Positions 27,535 to 36,905 of a DNA stretch of 64,000 nucleotides are shown one piece after another (positions within the stretch are counted from its first letter, which is position 1; each line of letters opens with the position of its first letter). Source of the DNA: Aurantiacibacter sp. D1-12 (lineage in GTDB: Bacteria > Pseudomonadota > Alphaproteobacteria > Sphingomonadales > Sphingomonadaceae); the NCBI RefSeq assembly GCF_028858515.1, contig NZ_JAPJZJ010000002.1:516514-580513 (forward strand), in the 5' to 3' direction. Below the pieces are notes generated by a model. That model saw nothing but the letters and a program-made list of their open reading frames with translations. It was not told where the DNA came from and made no database searches. A program made the position numbers and the translations under genes.

Positions 27535-28971
27535 GTGGGCAAGGAAACAGGCTTTCTCGAAGTCGACCGCCAGGATCGCACCTATGACGATCCCAAGGAA
27601 CGGCTGAAGCACTACAAGGAATTTGTCGTTCCGCATGACGAGCCGGCGCTGCAAAAGCAGGCTAGCCGCTGCATGAATTGCGGCATCCCGTACTGTCACA
27701 ACGGCTGCCCGGTGAACAACATCATCCCGGACTGGAACCATCTGGTTTACGAGGGCGACTGGCAGAACGCGCTCGAAGTGCTGCATTCGACCAACAACTT
27801 TCCCGAATTCACCGGCCGCGTGTGCCCCGCCCCTTGCGAGGCAAGCTGCACGCTCAACATCACCGACGGGCCGGTGACGATCAAAAGCATCGAATGCGCC
27901 ATCGTTGATCGCGGGTGGAAGGAAAGCTGGATCAAGCCGCAAGTGCCCGCCAAGCAGACGGGCAAGACGGTTGCCGTGGTCGGCTCCGGCCCCGCTGGCA
28001 TGGCCTGCGCCCAGCAATTGGCACGAGCGGGGCACTCGGTAACGGTGTTTGAGAAGAGCGACCGTGTCGGCGGCCTGCTGCGTTACGGCATTCCCGACTT
28101 CAAGATGGGAAAGACCCTCATCAACCGCCGCGCGGTACAGATGGAAGCCGAGGGCGTCATCTTCAAAACCTCCAACGAGATCGGCGTCGATACGTCGATC
28201 AAGTCGCTGAAAGGGAACTTTGACGCGATTGTGCTTTCAGGCGGTGCAGAAGACCCGCGCCAGCTCGAAATTCCGGGCGCGGAGCTGCCCGAGGTGCGGC
28301 TCGCGATGGAATTCCTCACCCAGCAGAACAAGCGCAATGCGGGCGATGATGAAGCGCGCGCAGCGCCGCGTGGCACGCTGACCGCAACTGGCAAGCACGT
28401 GATCGTGATCGGCGGTGGTGACACCGGCAGCGATTGCGTCGGCACCTCCAACCGGCAGGGCGCGGCATCGGTCACGCAGATCGAAATCATGCCGCAGCCG
28501 CCCGAAAAAGAGAACAAGCTGCTGACCTGGCCCGACTGGCCGATGAAGCTGCGCACCTCCTCCAGCCATGAAGAAGGCGTTGAGCGCGATTGGGCCGTGC
28601 TGACCAAGGAGGTGATCGGCGAACATGGCAAGGTCACCGGCCTGAAATGCGTGCGTGCCGACTGGTCGGACGGGAAGCTAGCCGAAGTTCCGGACAGCGA
28701 ATTCACGCTGAAGGCAGACCTCATCCTGCTCGCAATGGGCTTCCTCGGCCCGCGCAAGCGCGGGATGCTCGATCAGGCTGGTGTCGAATTGACACAGCGC
28801 GGCAATATCGAAGCGAACGAAATCAGCTACCGCACCAGCGACGAACAGATCTATGCCTGCGGAGACATGCGCCGGGGCCAGAGCCTTGTCGTCTGGGCCA
28901 TTCGCGAAGGCCGCCAGTGCGCTGCCAGCGTGGACGAGGCGCTAATGGGAGCGACCGAGCTGCCGCGTTGA
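27535..28971 (+). CDS. gltD: Glutamate synthase (NADPH), small subunit
   Basis: GltD passes electrons from NADPH through FAD to GltB. The 478-residue protein has two Cys clusters near the N-terminus ([14 protein letters not shown] and CPAPCEASC) for 4Fe-4S centres, the FAD dinucleotide fold [14 protein letters not shown] and a second fold IGGGDTGSD for NADPH. The start is a GTG at 27535 with GGAG ten bases upstream. The REP doublet separates it from gltB, so the two may be expressed from one transcript but at different levels. Confidence 0.96.
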   Translation: MGKETGFLEVDRQDRTYDDPKERLKHYKEFVVPHDEPALQKQASRCMNCGIPYCHNGCPVNNIIPDWNHLVYEGDWQNALEVLHSTNNFPEFTGRVCPAPCEASCTLNITDGPVTIKSIECAIVDRGWKESWIKPQVPAKQTGKTVAVVGSGPAGMACAQQLARAGHSVTVFEKSDRVGGLLRYGIPDFKMGKTLINRRAVQMEAEGVIFKTSNEIGVDTSIKSLKGNFDAIVLSGGAEDPRQLEIPGAELPEVRLAMEFLTQQNKRNAGDDEARAAPRGTLTATGKHVIVIGGGDTGSDCVGTSNRQGAASVTQIEIMPQPPEKENKLLTWPDWPMKLRTSSSHEEGVERDWAVLTKEVIGEHGKVTGLKCVRADWSDGKLAEVPDSEFTLKADLILLAMGFLGPRKRGMLDQAGVELTQRGNIEANEISYRTSDEQIYACGDMRRGQSLVVWAIREGRQCAASVDEALMGATELPR

Positions 28972-29140
28972 CCTGATGGACGGGGCCCGGCGCCTGCGTT
29001 ACGCTGAAGGCATGCATCGCCTGTTTGCCACACCTGCCATCGCTGCACCCCGCGCCCGAATGACGCCAACCGAGACCGACATCCAGTTGTGGCCGTGCGA
29101 CAGCAAAGTCGAGATGGTGCGGGTTGAATCGGATTGACCC

Positions 29141-30118
29141 ATGCCTGACATGATCGGCGACACACTGCTGGCTTTGTGCGCGCTGGCACTCGCCTTTGTT
29201 ATGGGGTTCGCCATCCGCAAGGGAAGTATCTGCCTGGTCGATGCCGTCGCGCAGTGGACGGTGAAGCGGAATTCGGGCCGTATCCGCGCCTTCAATATCG
29301 CCGCCGCCGCTTCCGGCTGTGTGATTCTGCCGCTGGCATGGGCCTTTCCCTCAGCGATCACACTCGCGCCGAGCCTGCCGGTCACCCTCCTAACGCTCGT
29401 TTGCGGGATCGCCTTCGGGCTGGGCGCGCGGATTAATGGCGGGTGCGCATTCGGGACGATCTATCGCCTGGGATCGGGGCAGGTTTCCTTCGCGGCGACG
29501 CTGGTCGGCTCGGTTGCGGGATATGTGCTGGCATCGTCTCGCATCGCTCTGCCCAGCGAAGGGGCCGTCACGTTCGGTCAGCCCAACCTGATCGGCATAT
29601 TCGCCCTGATCGTCTGCATCAGCATCGCCGCACCCGCGCTGCAACGGCGCCATTTGCAGAACCTGCGCAGCCTGTTCCGCCGCAATGCCCGCACTCTGCG
29701 TCCGTTTACCGCGATGCTGGTGATCGGCGTGCTCGGTGGGCTGCTCTATGCGCTTGCCGGGAGCTGGACGCTTATCGCGGTCCTGCAATCGGAAGGCCGC
29801 GTGGCTGCGGGCCAGAGCAATCTCATGATCGATGCCAAGGCGATTGCGGGCGCCTCCGCATTGGTGCTGGGTGCAGTCTCGGCATCGCTGTTCAGCAGGC
29901 GGTTCAGCGTGAAGATAGGCAGCGGAATAGACTGGGCGCGCCATCTCACTGGCGGCGTGATCATGGGCGCAGCAGCCACCGGCATCCCAGGTGGCAACGG
30001 CACGATCCTGGTGTTCGGCATGCCCTCTGGCGCGATGAACATGTGGGCAAGCTATGCCGCAATGGTGCTCACGTTGATTGTGTCATTTTGGCCAATGCGC
30101 GGACGCAAAACGGCCTAG
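29141..30118 (+). CDS. YeeE/YedE (TsuA-type) sulfur-compound transporter
   Basis: The 325-residue protein has about nine hydrophobic segments with the two Cys-containing motifs of the thiosulfate transporter family: RKGSICLVDA near residue 27 and NGGCAFGT near residue 101. In TsuA these cysteines guide thiosulfate through the membrane. A third typical motif, PGGNGTIL-like (IPGGNGTILVFGMPSGA), lies near the C-terminus. No TusA-like sulfur carrier gene is adjacent. It converges with the next gene, the stops overlapping by 4 bases. Substrate specificity is inferred from the family. Confidence 0.85.
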   Translation: MPDMIGDTLLALCALALAFVMGFAIRKGSICLVDAVAQWTVKRNSGRIRAFNIAAAASGCVILPLAWAFPSAITLAPSLPVTLLTLVCGIAFGLGARINGGCAFGTIYRLGSGQVSFAATLVGSVAGYVLASSRIALPSEGAVTFGQPNLIGIFALIVCISIAAPALQRRHLQNLRSLFRRNARTLRPFTAMLVIGVLGGLLYALAGSWTLIAVLQSEGRVAAGQSNLMIDAKAIAGASALVLGAVSASLFSRRFSVKIGSGIDWARHLTGGVIMGAAATGIPGGNGTILVFGMPSGAMNMWASYAAMVLTLIVSFWPMRGRKTA

Positions 30119-31092
30119 TCAAACGCCGCGCGAAATGCCGCTGGATCGTCCAGCCTAAGGGCAATGCGATCCACCATGAGGGGTTTGCCGAACAGGCGCT
30201 TCATCGGCACCGGGCGGCTGAGCCGCAAAGTGGTATTGGGTGCGCTCAGGATCGTCGCATCGAGCGTGCGCTTGTCCTTCAGCGTGTCGGCATCGAAGGT
30301 CTCGCCAATCGCCGCGATGGCGTCGCGATCAATAGTCAGGTCGATAAGCGTGCCCATGCGCACGCGTAGCGTCGTTTCGGTGAGCAGGAGCGGCATCAGA
30401 CGCAAGCTCTTGGTCAGCGCGATGAACCACAACAGCCCGGCAAAAGTCAGCGCAAAAATCACCCACGCCACCGTCGGGTTCCACAGCACCAGCAGCAGGT
30501 GAACAACCCCGAGCTCGATCACTTGCAGCCCGATCAGAGTCGCGAGCATCGGCGTGAGGTAGCGGTGATAGGCGAAGCCCTGTGCGCCCTCGGGCACATC
30601 GGGCGGACGCCGCCAGACAAACAGCGCGAGGTGCATCATCCGCAGCTCGGTAAGATAGAATTGCACGAACGGACCCGGCGCCACTTCGGCCAATGCCGCG
30701 TCCCAGGTCGCGCCTGCGCGGCGGCTCTTTGCAACGCGCGTTGCGGCGAGAACAAGCCACAGAAGCACCGTCCCACCCAGCGCAGCGAGCAAGGCTGGCA
30801 TTGTAAAGATACGCTCGCGCACCGCCGACGAAGCACCGACCAGCACTATGAATGCCCCCAATGCCGCAGCGCCGAGCATGGCAAAAACGGGGGGCTTGCG
30901 GTCTTTCGCCTTGGCAATGGTGGAGAGGCACAGCGCGTCGATCACGATCCACGCAAACAGCAGTGCCGCCAGCGTGGCATTGGCCGCCGCCCAATCGGTG
31001 TAGGTCATGAGCCGCGCGAGGCCCAAGGCGGCAAGAGTGGCAAGGATCACCGCGACATTGCGCGGAATGCGAGCGATCAGAGCGCGTGTCAT
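30115..31092 (-). CDS. Hypothetical polytopic membrane protein
   Basis: The 325-residue protein has six or so hydrophobic segments in two groups (residues about 10-115 and 185-240), a central soluble loop with TELRMMHLALFVWRRPPDVP, and a C-terminal soluble domain of about 90 residues rich in strands, resembling a PH-like end domain (TTLRVRMGTLIDLTIDRDAI). I do not recognise a family. It overlaps the YeeE gene at its 3' end and is followed upstream by dksA-type and ung genes on the same strand. Confidence 0.75.
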   Translation of the reverse strand: MTRALIARIPRNVAVILATLAALGLARLMTYTDWAAANATLAALLFAWIVIDALCLSTIAKAKDRKPPVFAMLGAAALGAFIVLVGASSAVRERIFTMPALLAALGGTVLLWLVLAATRVAKSRRAGATWDAALAEVAPGPFVQFYLTELRMMHLALFVWRRPPDVPEGAQGFAYHRYLTPMLATLIGLQVIELGVVHLLLVLWNPTVAWVIFALTFAGLLWFIALTKSLRLMPLLLTETTLRVRMGTLIDLTIDRDAIAAIGETFDADTLKDKRTLDATILSAPNTTLRLSRPVPMKRLFGKPLMVDRIALRLDDPAAFRAAFD

Positions 31093-31165
31093 GGCTTTAC
31101 TTTAAGCGCTTCTGCGCGGCGCGAAAGTGACCATTTGCGAAGGGCTGTTGCAAGGGATGCAATGC

Positions 31166-31492
31166 TCACCCCGCACACCCCACGCAGCGTGCCACGCTGG
31201 GGTCGTTCTTCAGCCGCCCTTCGGCAATCTCCTCGCCGCATTTGGCGCAGTAACCCCATTCGCCTTCTGCGAGCCGCGCGAAGGCTGCCCTGATCCGCGC
31301 ACGTTCGGCCTGGCGACGGCGCTCTTCGGCTTGCGCCATCGCCTGCTGTTGCATGGCGTCCATACGGCTGAGACGACCAACACTGTCCTGCTGCAGGGTG
31401 ACGGGCTCACGGCCTTCGGCGCTTATCGCGTCGAGCCGATCCAGTTCTGCAAGGCGCGCTTCCAAGGCGTTGCGGGCATCGTCTTCGGTCAT
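31166..31492 (-). CDS. TraR/DksA-type zinc finger protein
   Basis: The 108-residue protein starts MTEDDARNAL at 31492 with GGAAAG 12 bases upstream; a longer frame from 31540 exists but adds unconserved residues. A coiled-coil region in the first two thirds is followed by the C4 zinc motif YCAKCGEEI ... RCVGC, the signature of DksA/TraR. DksA-like proteins insert a coiled coil into the RNA polymerase secondary channel. This protein lacks the long N-terminal domain of DksA itself, and the coiled-coil tip is not the classic DxxDxA motif, so it is a paralogue of unknown target. Confidence 0.85.
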   Translation of the reverse strand: MTEDDARNALEARLAELDRLDAISAEGREPVTLQQDSVGRLSRMDAMQQQAMAQAEERRRQAERARIRAAFARLAEGEWGYCAKCGEEIAEGRLKNDPSVARCVGCAG

Positions 31493-31678
31493 GGACGGAA
31501 ACAGCTTTCCTACAAAGTACCCGCTTGTCAAAGCGATCACATGTTTACCGAGGCCATCATGTCCGAAAATCCGCGCAAGGTGTCAACTGCGCACGCCGTC
31601 ACCAGGCTGTTGATAAACAACGATAAATCTTCACCAAAGCGCATCGTCACGATGTCAACTTCGTCAAGCGCTTCGCGG

Positions 31679-32362
31679 TCAGAGCGCCCAATCCACCGCG
31701 CCAAGCCCGTGCTGTTCCAGAAACGCATTGGTCTGGCTGAAAGGCTTGCTGCCAAAGAACCCGCGATGGGCCGAGAGCGGGCTGGGATGCGGGCTCTTGA
31801 TCACGAGGTGTTTGTCGCTCGCGCCCAGCGCCGGAATGCGCGAGGCCTTGCCCTGCGCATGGCTGCCCCAGAGGATGAAGACGCAAGGTGCATCGCGCTC
31901 CGCTACGGCGGCAACACAGGCATCGGTGATCGCGTCCCACCCGCGCCCAGCGTGACTGCCCGCTTTGCTATCCTCCACCGTCAGCGTGTTGTTCAGGAGC
32001 AGCACGCCCTGCCGTGCCCAGCTTTCAAGGTTGCCATGATCGGGCCGTGCAAGGCCGAGATCGCTCTCCATCTCCTTGAACATGTTGACCAACGACGGCG
32101 GTGGTCGAACGCCTTCGGGCACCGAAAAGCACAGGCCATGCGCTTGGCCTTCGCCATGATACGGGTCCTGCCCGAGGATCACGACCTTAACCGCTTCGAG
32201 CGGGGTCAGTTCAAGCGCTTTGAGCCGCATACCGCGCGGCGGATAGATACGCTTGCCCGCCTCTTCCTCAGCGCGCAGCCAGCCGCCCAGCCTGCGTGCT
32301 TCGGGCATGGCAAGCGCGGGGTCGAGCACGGGAGCCCAGCTGTCAGGAATGGCATCACTCAT
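31679..32362 (-). CDS. ung: Uracil-DNA glycosylase
   Basis: Ung removes uracil from DNA at the start of base excision repair. The active-site segment GQDPYHGEGQAHGLCFSV carries the catalytic Asp, and HPSPLSAHRGFFG carries the catalytic His and the DNA-intercalating loop. The length of 227 residues from the ATG at 32362 is normal for family 1 enzymes; a few upstream codons are open but not conserved. It is on the opposite strand to the RNase D gene, which begins 80 bases away. Confidence 0.95.
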   Translation of the reverse strand: MSDAIPDSWAPVLDPALAMPEARRLGGWLRAEEEAGKRIYPPRGMRLKALELTPLEAVKVVILGQDPYHGEGQAHGLCFSVPEGVRPPPSLVNMFKEMESDLGLARPDHGNLESWARQGVLLLNNTLTVEDSKAGSHAGRGWDAITDACVAAVAERDAPCVFILWGSHAQGKASRIPALGASDKHLVIKSPHPSPLSAHRGFFGSKPFSQTNAFLEQHGLGAVDWAL

Positions 32363-32442
32363 GGAACCCGGTGTACGGATGGTTCTCGCGCGAAGCAAAG
32401 CCACCCTTCCCTCCTATCCCCATTGCGACTAAGGGACGGGCA

Positions 32443-33060
32443 ATGACTGTACACTTTCACGAAGAAGACCTGCCCGCAGGCGTACTCGCGGATGGCCCGG
32501 TGGCCGTCGATACCGAAACCATGGGTCTGGTGACCTCGCGTGACCGGCTTTGCGTTGTTCAGATCAGCGACGGCAAGGGCGACGAGCACCTTGTACGCTT
32601 CGCCAACGGCAGCAGCTATGACGCACCGAACCTGAAAGCCGTGCTGGCCGATCCCAACCGCATCAAGATCTACCACTTCGCGCGCTTCGACCTTGCCGCT
32701 ATCGAGCACTACCTTGGCGTAGAAGCCGGGCCGGTGTTCTGCACCAAAATCGCTAGCAAGCTGACGCGGACGTACACCGATCGCCACGGGCTCAAGATCA
32801 TCGTCGAGGAGCTGCTGGGTGAAAGCATCTCCAAGCAGCAGCAAAGCTCTGACTGGGGTGCGGACAATCTGAACGATGCGCAGCGCGAATATGCGGCATC
32901 GGACGTGCGCTATCTCCACCGCCTGCGCGAAGTGTTCATCGAGCGGCTCGAGCGCGAAGGGCGCATGGAGCTGGCACAGGCCTGCTATGACTTCCTGCCG
33001 ACCCGCGCGCGGCTCGATATCGCCGGATGGGCAGAACAGGACATCTTCAGCCACATGTAA
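32443..33060 (+). CDS. Ribonuclease D-like 3'-5' exonuclease
   Basis: The 205-residue protein consists of the DEDD exonuclease domain alone. VDTETMGL gives the first Asp and Glu, FARFDLAAIEHYL the second Asp, and YAASDVRYLHRL the DxxxY end. Full RNase D has extra HRDC domains, which are missing here, so this is the short alphaproteobacterial form. It may mature RNA ends, but its substrate is not known from sequence. lptC begins 40 bases downstream, so it may head the operon with lptC and lptA. Confidence 0.9.
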   Translation: MTVHFHEEDLPAGVLADGPVAVDTETMGLVTSRDRLCVVQISDGKGDEHLVRFANGSSYDAPNLKAVLADPNRIKIYHFARFDLAAIEHYLGVEAGPVFCTKIASKLTRTYTDRHGLKIIVEELLGESISKQQQSSDWGADNLNDAQREYAASDVRYLHRLREVFIERLEREGRMELAQACYDFLPTRARLDIAGWAEQDIFSHM

Positions 33061-33099
33061 GGCACCATGTGCCATGCACGGGCGTTAGAGATACAAGGT

Positions 33100-33768
33100 A
33101 TGACACTCGCCGCCGACCAGATGCGCACCAGGCGCCAGGCCTTCGCCGCCCCGGGCAGCAAGCTCGACAAGGTTGTACGCGCGATGGCCGTCGGCTTGCC
33201 TGCACTGGTAGGCGTAGTGGCGGCAATGATGCTGATCACGCCGCTTTCCCCGCGCGGCGAAGTGAGCTTCCTGCTCGATCGCAACAAGGTCGCCCTGGCC
33301 GAGGATCGCTTGCGGGTGAACAATGCGATGTACCGCGGACAGGACACGCAGGGTCGCCCCTTCAGCCTGATGGCAGGCTCTGCCGTGCAGCAAAGCAATG
33401 CGGTACCCGTGGTTCAGCTGGAAGATCTGACCGCGCGTATCCTGCTGCCTGACGGGCCAGCCGTGCTGAGCGCGCCTGCGGGTACATACGACATCGACGA
33501 TGAAGAGGTGGGCGTTCCCGGCATCGTGCAGTTTACTGCTGCCGATGGCTATGCCTTCTCCGCACGCAATGTGACGATTGACCTGCCCGCCCGCGTAGTG
33601 CGCGGTGACGGGCGCGTGACCGGCGAGCTTCCGGCCGGCAGCTTCTCTGCCGACTCCATGCGTGTCGATCTGGAAACCCGCACCTACACGCTATCGGGCA
33701 ATGCCCGGATGACGATGGTTCCCGGCCAGGTCCGCGCCCCGCGCGGTATGGAAATGCCCGGACGATGA
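33100..33768 (+). CDS. lptC: LPS export periplasmic protein LptC
   Basis: LptC is the bitopic inner membrane protein that hands lipopolysaccharide from LptBFG to LptA. The 222-residue product has an N-terminal cytoplasmic stretch, one transmembrane helix (about residues 31-49) and a periplasmic beta-rich domain. Sequence similarity within LptC is weak, so the call rests on the membrane topology, on the beta-jellyroll pattern and on lptA following with a 4-base overlap. The ATG at 33100 follows AAGGT; earlier in-frame codons are unconserved. Confidence 0.88.
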   Translation: MTLAADQMRTRRQAFAAPGSKLDKVVRAMAVGLPALVGVVAAMMLITPLSPRGEVSFLLDRNKVALAEDRLRVNNAMYRGQDTQGRPFSLMAGSAVQQSNAVPVVQLEDLTARILLPDGPAVLSAPAGTYDIDDEEVGVPGIVQFTAADGYAFSARNVTIDLPARVVRGDGRVTGELPAGSFSADSMRVDLETRTYTLSGNARMTMVPGQVRAPRGMEMPGR

Positions 33769-34337
33769 AAGAGACCAGAATGATGAGCGACATGACAGGC
33801 AATCGCCCCACCCTTCGCAAGCTGGCCCTGCGCGGCCTCGCCGCGGGACTGCTGGCTGGCAGCATTGGCGCGGTGGGCTTCGGCTCGATTGCGGGCGCGC
33901 AGAACATCACCGGGCTCACTTCCAATGCACCGGTGACCTGGTCCGCCGATAGCGGGCAGTTGCAGGACCGGCAGAACCGCGTGGTGCTCTCGGGCAATGT
34001 GATCATCCAGCAGGGCGACCTGCGCATGACAGCGGAACGCACCACCATCGCCTATGACGATGCAGGCGCGCTGCGCATCCTGCGGATCAACGCCACCGGC
34101 GGCGTAGTGGTGACGCGTGGCAGCGAGCGCGCGCGCGGCGATGCGGCTGTTTACGACTTCAACCGCCGGGTGATCGTGCTGTCGGGCGGCGTCTCGGTCA
34201 ACCGCGGGCAGGACCGGCTTGATGGTGGACGTCTGGTGATCGACCTCAACTCCGGCGTATCCTCGGTCGATGGCGCCGGTTCGCGCGACGGTAATGGCCG
34301 CGTATCGGGCACCTTCGAGGTGCCGGAAGGTAACTAG
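33765..34337 (+). CDS. lptA: LPS transport periplasmic protein LptA
   Basis: LptA forms the periplasmic bridge that carries LPS to the outer membrane. The 190-residue protein has a signal peptide ending AGAQ-N, followed by the OstA-like jellyroll pattern: repeated strands such as RVVLSGNVIIQQGDLRMTAER and VIVLSGGVSVNRGQDRL. The start overlaps the lptC stop (ATGA), showing coupling. It converges with the next gene with a single base between stops, leaving no space for a terminator. Confidence 0.92.
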   Translation: MKETRMMSDMTGNRPTLRKLALRGLAAGLLAGSIGAVGFGSIAGAQNITGLTSNAPVTWSADSGQLQDRQNRVVLSGNVIIQQGDLRMTAERTTIAYDDAGALRILRINATGGVVVTRGSERARGDAAVYDFNRRVIVLSGGVSVNRGQDRLDGGRLVIDLNSGVSSVDGAGSRDGNGRVSGTFEVPEGN

Positions 34338-34338
34338 G

Positions 34339-35046
34339 TCAGTCCGTGCAATCGCGCGGCCAGAACAAGGCTGCAAGATCGGCCTGCTCGGGTGTGTAGC
34401 TCCCGGCGACCAGCGCCAGCCGCTCACAGGGAAGCGAGGCGCCCGCATCCAACGCCTCTGCCAGCAGCAGCGCGACATGCTGCGGATCAGCAGCAGGAAG
34501 CGCCGAAGTGAGCGAGTTCGCCTGCCAGTGGCCCCCGGCCGCATAGCGCCGCGCCATCGCGCCGCGACCTTCGGGTGAAGCAATCAGCTCGGCGAGCAGC
34601 GCGTGGGTCTCGTCAGCCAACGCGCTGGTCGCAAGCAGGGCACTGATGCGCTGGGCGGCAATGTCATGCTGACCGCTCGATAGGGCGGCCCGGGCAGAAG
34701 CGTACTGCGCCACCGGCACCCGCCAGCCGCGCGCTGCGCTGGCTTCGAGTGCGGAAAGGGCAAGCACGCGGTCCTCCTCCAGTACCGCGGCAGTGGAAAG
34801 CAGGGCGAGATGCTCGCCCGGCAGCGGACGTCGGGCGATCAGGTTGCGGGCTTCGGTCAGCGCAACATCGCCTTGTTGCGCCTCGATAGCGATGCGCGTG
34901 CGCTGCTCCGCCGCAAAGCCGGACAAAGCAGGAGGCACCCATGCCGCCAGCTGCGGCGCGAAACGCGAGGACCTGTCAAGCTGGGCGAAGCTTGTGAGAA
35001 CAGCCACTATGCCAAGCAGGAGATAGAATGGAACTCGTGCGATCAT
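34339..35046 (-). CDS. Hypothetical periplasmic repeat protein of the ligase operon
   Basis: The 235-residue protein has an N-terminal hydrophobic segment (signal anchor or signal peptide) and then Ala- and Leu-rich paired helices that resemble tetratricopeptide-like repeats. The ATG overlaps the stop of the O-antigen ligase gene (ATGA), so it is coupled to it. Small TPR proteins that serve as partners of Wzy/WaaL-type enzymes are known, and such a role is plausible here. No specific family is recognised. Confidence 0.65.
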   Translation of the reverse strand: MIARVPFYLLLGIVAVLTSFAQLDRSSRFAPQLAAWVPPALSGFAAEQRTRIAIEAQQGDVALTEARNLIARRPLPGEHLALLSTAAVLEEDRVLALSALEASAARGWRVPVAQYASARAALSSGQHDIAAQRISALLATSALADETHALLAELIASPEGRGAMARRYAAGGHWQANSLTSALPAADPQHVALLLAEALDAGASLPCERLALVAGSYTPEQADLAALFWPRDCTD

Positions 35047-36410
35047 GCCCGCTCCTCTCGCTGGCGAACGAGCATGACGGCACACACGGCAGCGAGGCAC
35101 AACAGCGTCTGGTTACGAAGCGGATAGTCGAGCAGCGATTGCGCGGCAATGGCTGCCAATGCCGCTGCTCCGCCCAGCCGCATCCACATGCCCTCCGCCG
35201 AACCGCGCGGTATCGCAGCGAGCAGGATCCAGATGAGCCACGCAGTGGCCATGGCGAGCGAGACAATGCCACCTTCGATGGCGATCTCCAGCCAGTCGCT
35301 ATGCGCCCGGCCCGCCTTGCGCGGGGACACATGCTCGAGCGACTCGTGAAGCTGGAACACCTCGTCGAAAGTGCCCATACCGCTGCCGACAGGCCAGTAT
35401 TGCCCGGCTGCATAGAGGCCATCCTCCCAGATCTCCGGACGGTCTGCCGCACCCGCCGAGGCAAAGCGCTCCACGCTCTCCGCCACGCGTCCGCCGCTGG
35501 CGTAGGAAGCGCCGAGCGCTCCAGTGGCAAGCAGAACTATGCCGACGCCCACGCCAAACAGCTTGCCCGGCCGCACCACGCCCACTCGCAGCAAGGCAAC
35601 TGCACGCAGCAGCAGGATCGCGAGCGGTACGCCAAGCAGCACCATTCCCGTGCGGGACTGGGTCAAAACGACTGCGAGCGCGAAGAACATGCCGGTAATC
35701 GCAGCAGCGAAGAGCCATTGCGCCTGCCTTGGCCGTGGAAGCGATGCCAGCAGTGTCAGTCCGACCACGAACATCAGCGCTGTCGAATTGCGGTTTGCAA
35801 AGGTGGCATAGAAAACGTCGGCCTCGGTGCGCTCCCCATAAAGCAGGCCCAGACTGTTCGCGGTCGAGAGCTGCACCGCGCCTAGGAAAAAAGCGGCCAG
35901 GATGACGAGCAGGCCCGCCGCAACAAGCCGCAGCTTCGCCGGCCTCTGGAGGGTGCTCCCGATGACAATGATCGTAGCCGACGCCAGTGTCCCGCTAAAA
36001 GCCACCAGCGTGCGCATCGGATCAACACTTATCGGGAACCACCGGTCGCTGGCCAGCCCGGCGAGCGCAAAGCTCTCCGCAACCGGTTCGCGCCCGGGCA
36101 GCCCTTGCCAAAGGGACGCGGGAAGCGGGATGAGCTGGATCAGCGGCAGGGCAACCGATATGCTGACAAGCGCCACCAAGGCACGTGGAGCACTGCGCCA
36201 GAAAGCCAGTACCGCGTCACGGTTCACCGCCAACACAGCAAGCGCGAAGAGCTGGATAGCAAGGTTCCGCAGCCCGTAGGCAAGGCCGCCCCCACCAAGC
36301 GCGACAGCTAGAACAATCAGGATCTGGAGATGCAGAAGCGGGCCACCCAACCGCTCTGGTGAGGAGACGGTGACTACCGGATCAGCCTGACCGCCGGAAG
36401 AATCAGCCAC
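35043..36410 (-). CDS. O-antigen ligase family membrane protein
   Basis: The 455-residue protein has about 12 hydrophobic segments and a large periplasmic loop containing the WaaL/Wzy-type pattern GSGMGTFDEVF and AHSDWLEIAIEGG, as well as the cytosolic-side motif FANRNSTALMF. Such enzymes join or polymerise lipid-linked glycans on the periplasmic face. It stands between a small exported acidic protein (8-base overlap at its 5' end) and a repeat protein (4-base overlap at its 3' end). Whether it is the ligase or polymerase of the polysaccharide made by the genes at 42-64 kb is unknown. Confidence 0.88.
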   Translation of the reverse strand: MADSSGGQADPVVTVSSPERLGGPLLHLQILIVLAVALGGGGLAYGLRNLAIQLFALAVLAVNRDAVLAFWRSAPRALVALVSISVALPLIQLIPLPASLWQGLPGREPVAESFALAGLASDRWFPISVDPMRTLVAFSGTLASATIIVIGSTLQRPAKLRLVAAGLLVILAAFFLGAVQLSTANSLGLLYGERTEADVFYATFANRNSTALMFVVGLTLLASLPRPRQAQWLFAAAITGMFFALAVVLTQSRTGMVLLGVPLAILLLRAVALLRVGVVRPGKLFGVGVGIVLLATGALGASYASGGRVAESVERFASAGAADRPEIWEDGLYAAGQYWPVGSGMGTFDEVFQLHESLEHVSPRKAGRAHSDWLEIAIEGGIVSLAMATAWLIWILLAAIPRGSAEGMWMRLGGAAALAAIAAQSLLDYPLRNQTLLCLAAVCAVMLVRQREERA

Positions 36411-36681
36411 CCGTGCCCGGCGAAGCGTTATTGCCGGGGAAACCCTCGTTATTCTCGCTCACATCACCGCCAATAGCAGCAGCAACACCGCCCAGGATCA
36501 GCACGCCGAGCAGGATCGCCCAGATGGGAAACTCATCGTCGTCATCATCGCCTTCAATGATCTGTGAAGGCGCCATATCGAGCGAGACGGATGCGGCTGC
36601 CGCACGGGTATTCGCCTCTGCAGCAATGGGGGATAGCACCAGCATGGTGGCTGCAGCGATCGCCAGGCTTTGCTTCAGCAT
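36403..36681 (-). CDS. Small exported acidic protein with C-terminal helix
   Basis: The 92-residue protein has a signal peptide (MLKQSLAIAAATML... to AEA-N), a short acidic region with five consecutive Asp (EGDDDDDEFP), a hydrophobic helix (about residues 53-71) and a Gly/Asn-rich tail. It looks like the small proteins that are exported and anchored with the tail outside. It overlaps the start of the O-antigen ligase gene by 8 bases and so leads its operon. It is not a PEP-CTERM substrate, because no PEP motif and no basic tail are present. Function unknown. Confidence 0.65.
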   Translation of the reverse strand: MLKQSLAIAAATMLVLSPIAAEANTRAAAASVSLDMAPSQIIEGDDDDDEFPIWAILLGVLILGGVAAAIGGDVSENNEGFPGNNASPGTGG

Positions 36682-36905
36682 GTCTCTTTCCCTTCAAATC
36701 AGACCCATATTCGTACTGCACCGCAGCAACGGATGCAAGCAAGGGTAGGCGAGAAGACCTAAGGCCGCGTTACACCGCAGCCGCAATCTCTGGTCGAGCC
36801 TCAATTCCCCCGACCGGCTATGGACACGATCTCCCCGGCCGCCCTAAGCCGTTTCGCAAGGTTATGCCCTCGCACTCGCGACGGCGCAGAGGACGAGAAC
36901 GCCGG

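Noticed and set aside
29012..29137. 41-residue open frame between gltD and the YeeE gene
   Set aside because: It has an ATG and ends just before the YeeE start, but no ribosome site of note, no hydrophobic segment and no similarity I recognise; too weak to list as a gene.
31537..31644. 35-residue minus-strand frame ending in an ATGA overlap with the longer dksA-type frame
   Set aside because: The better dksA-type start is at 31492 with its own ribosome site, which removes the coupling argument.
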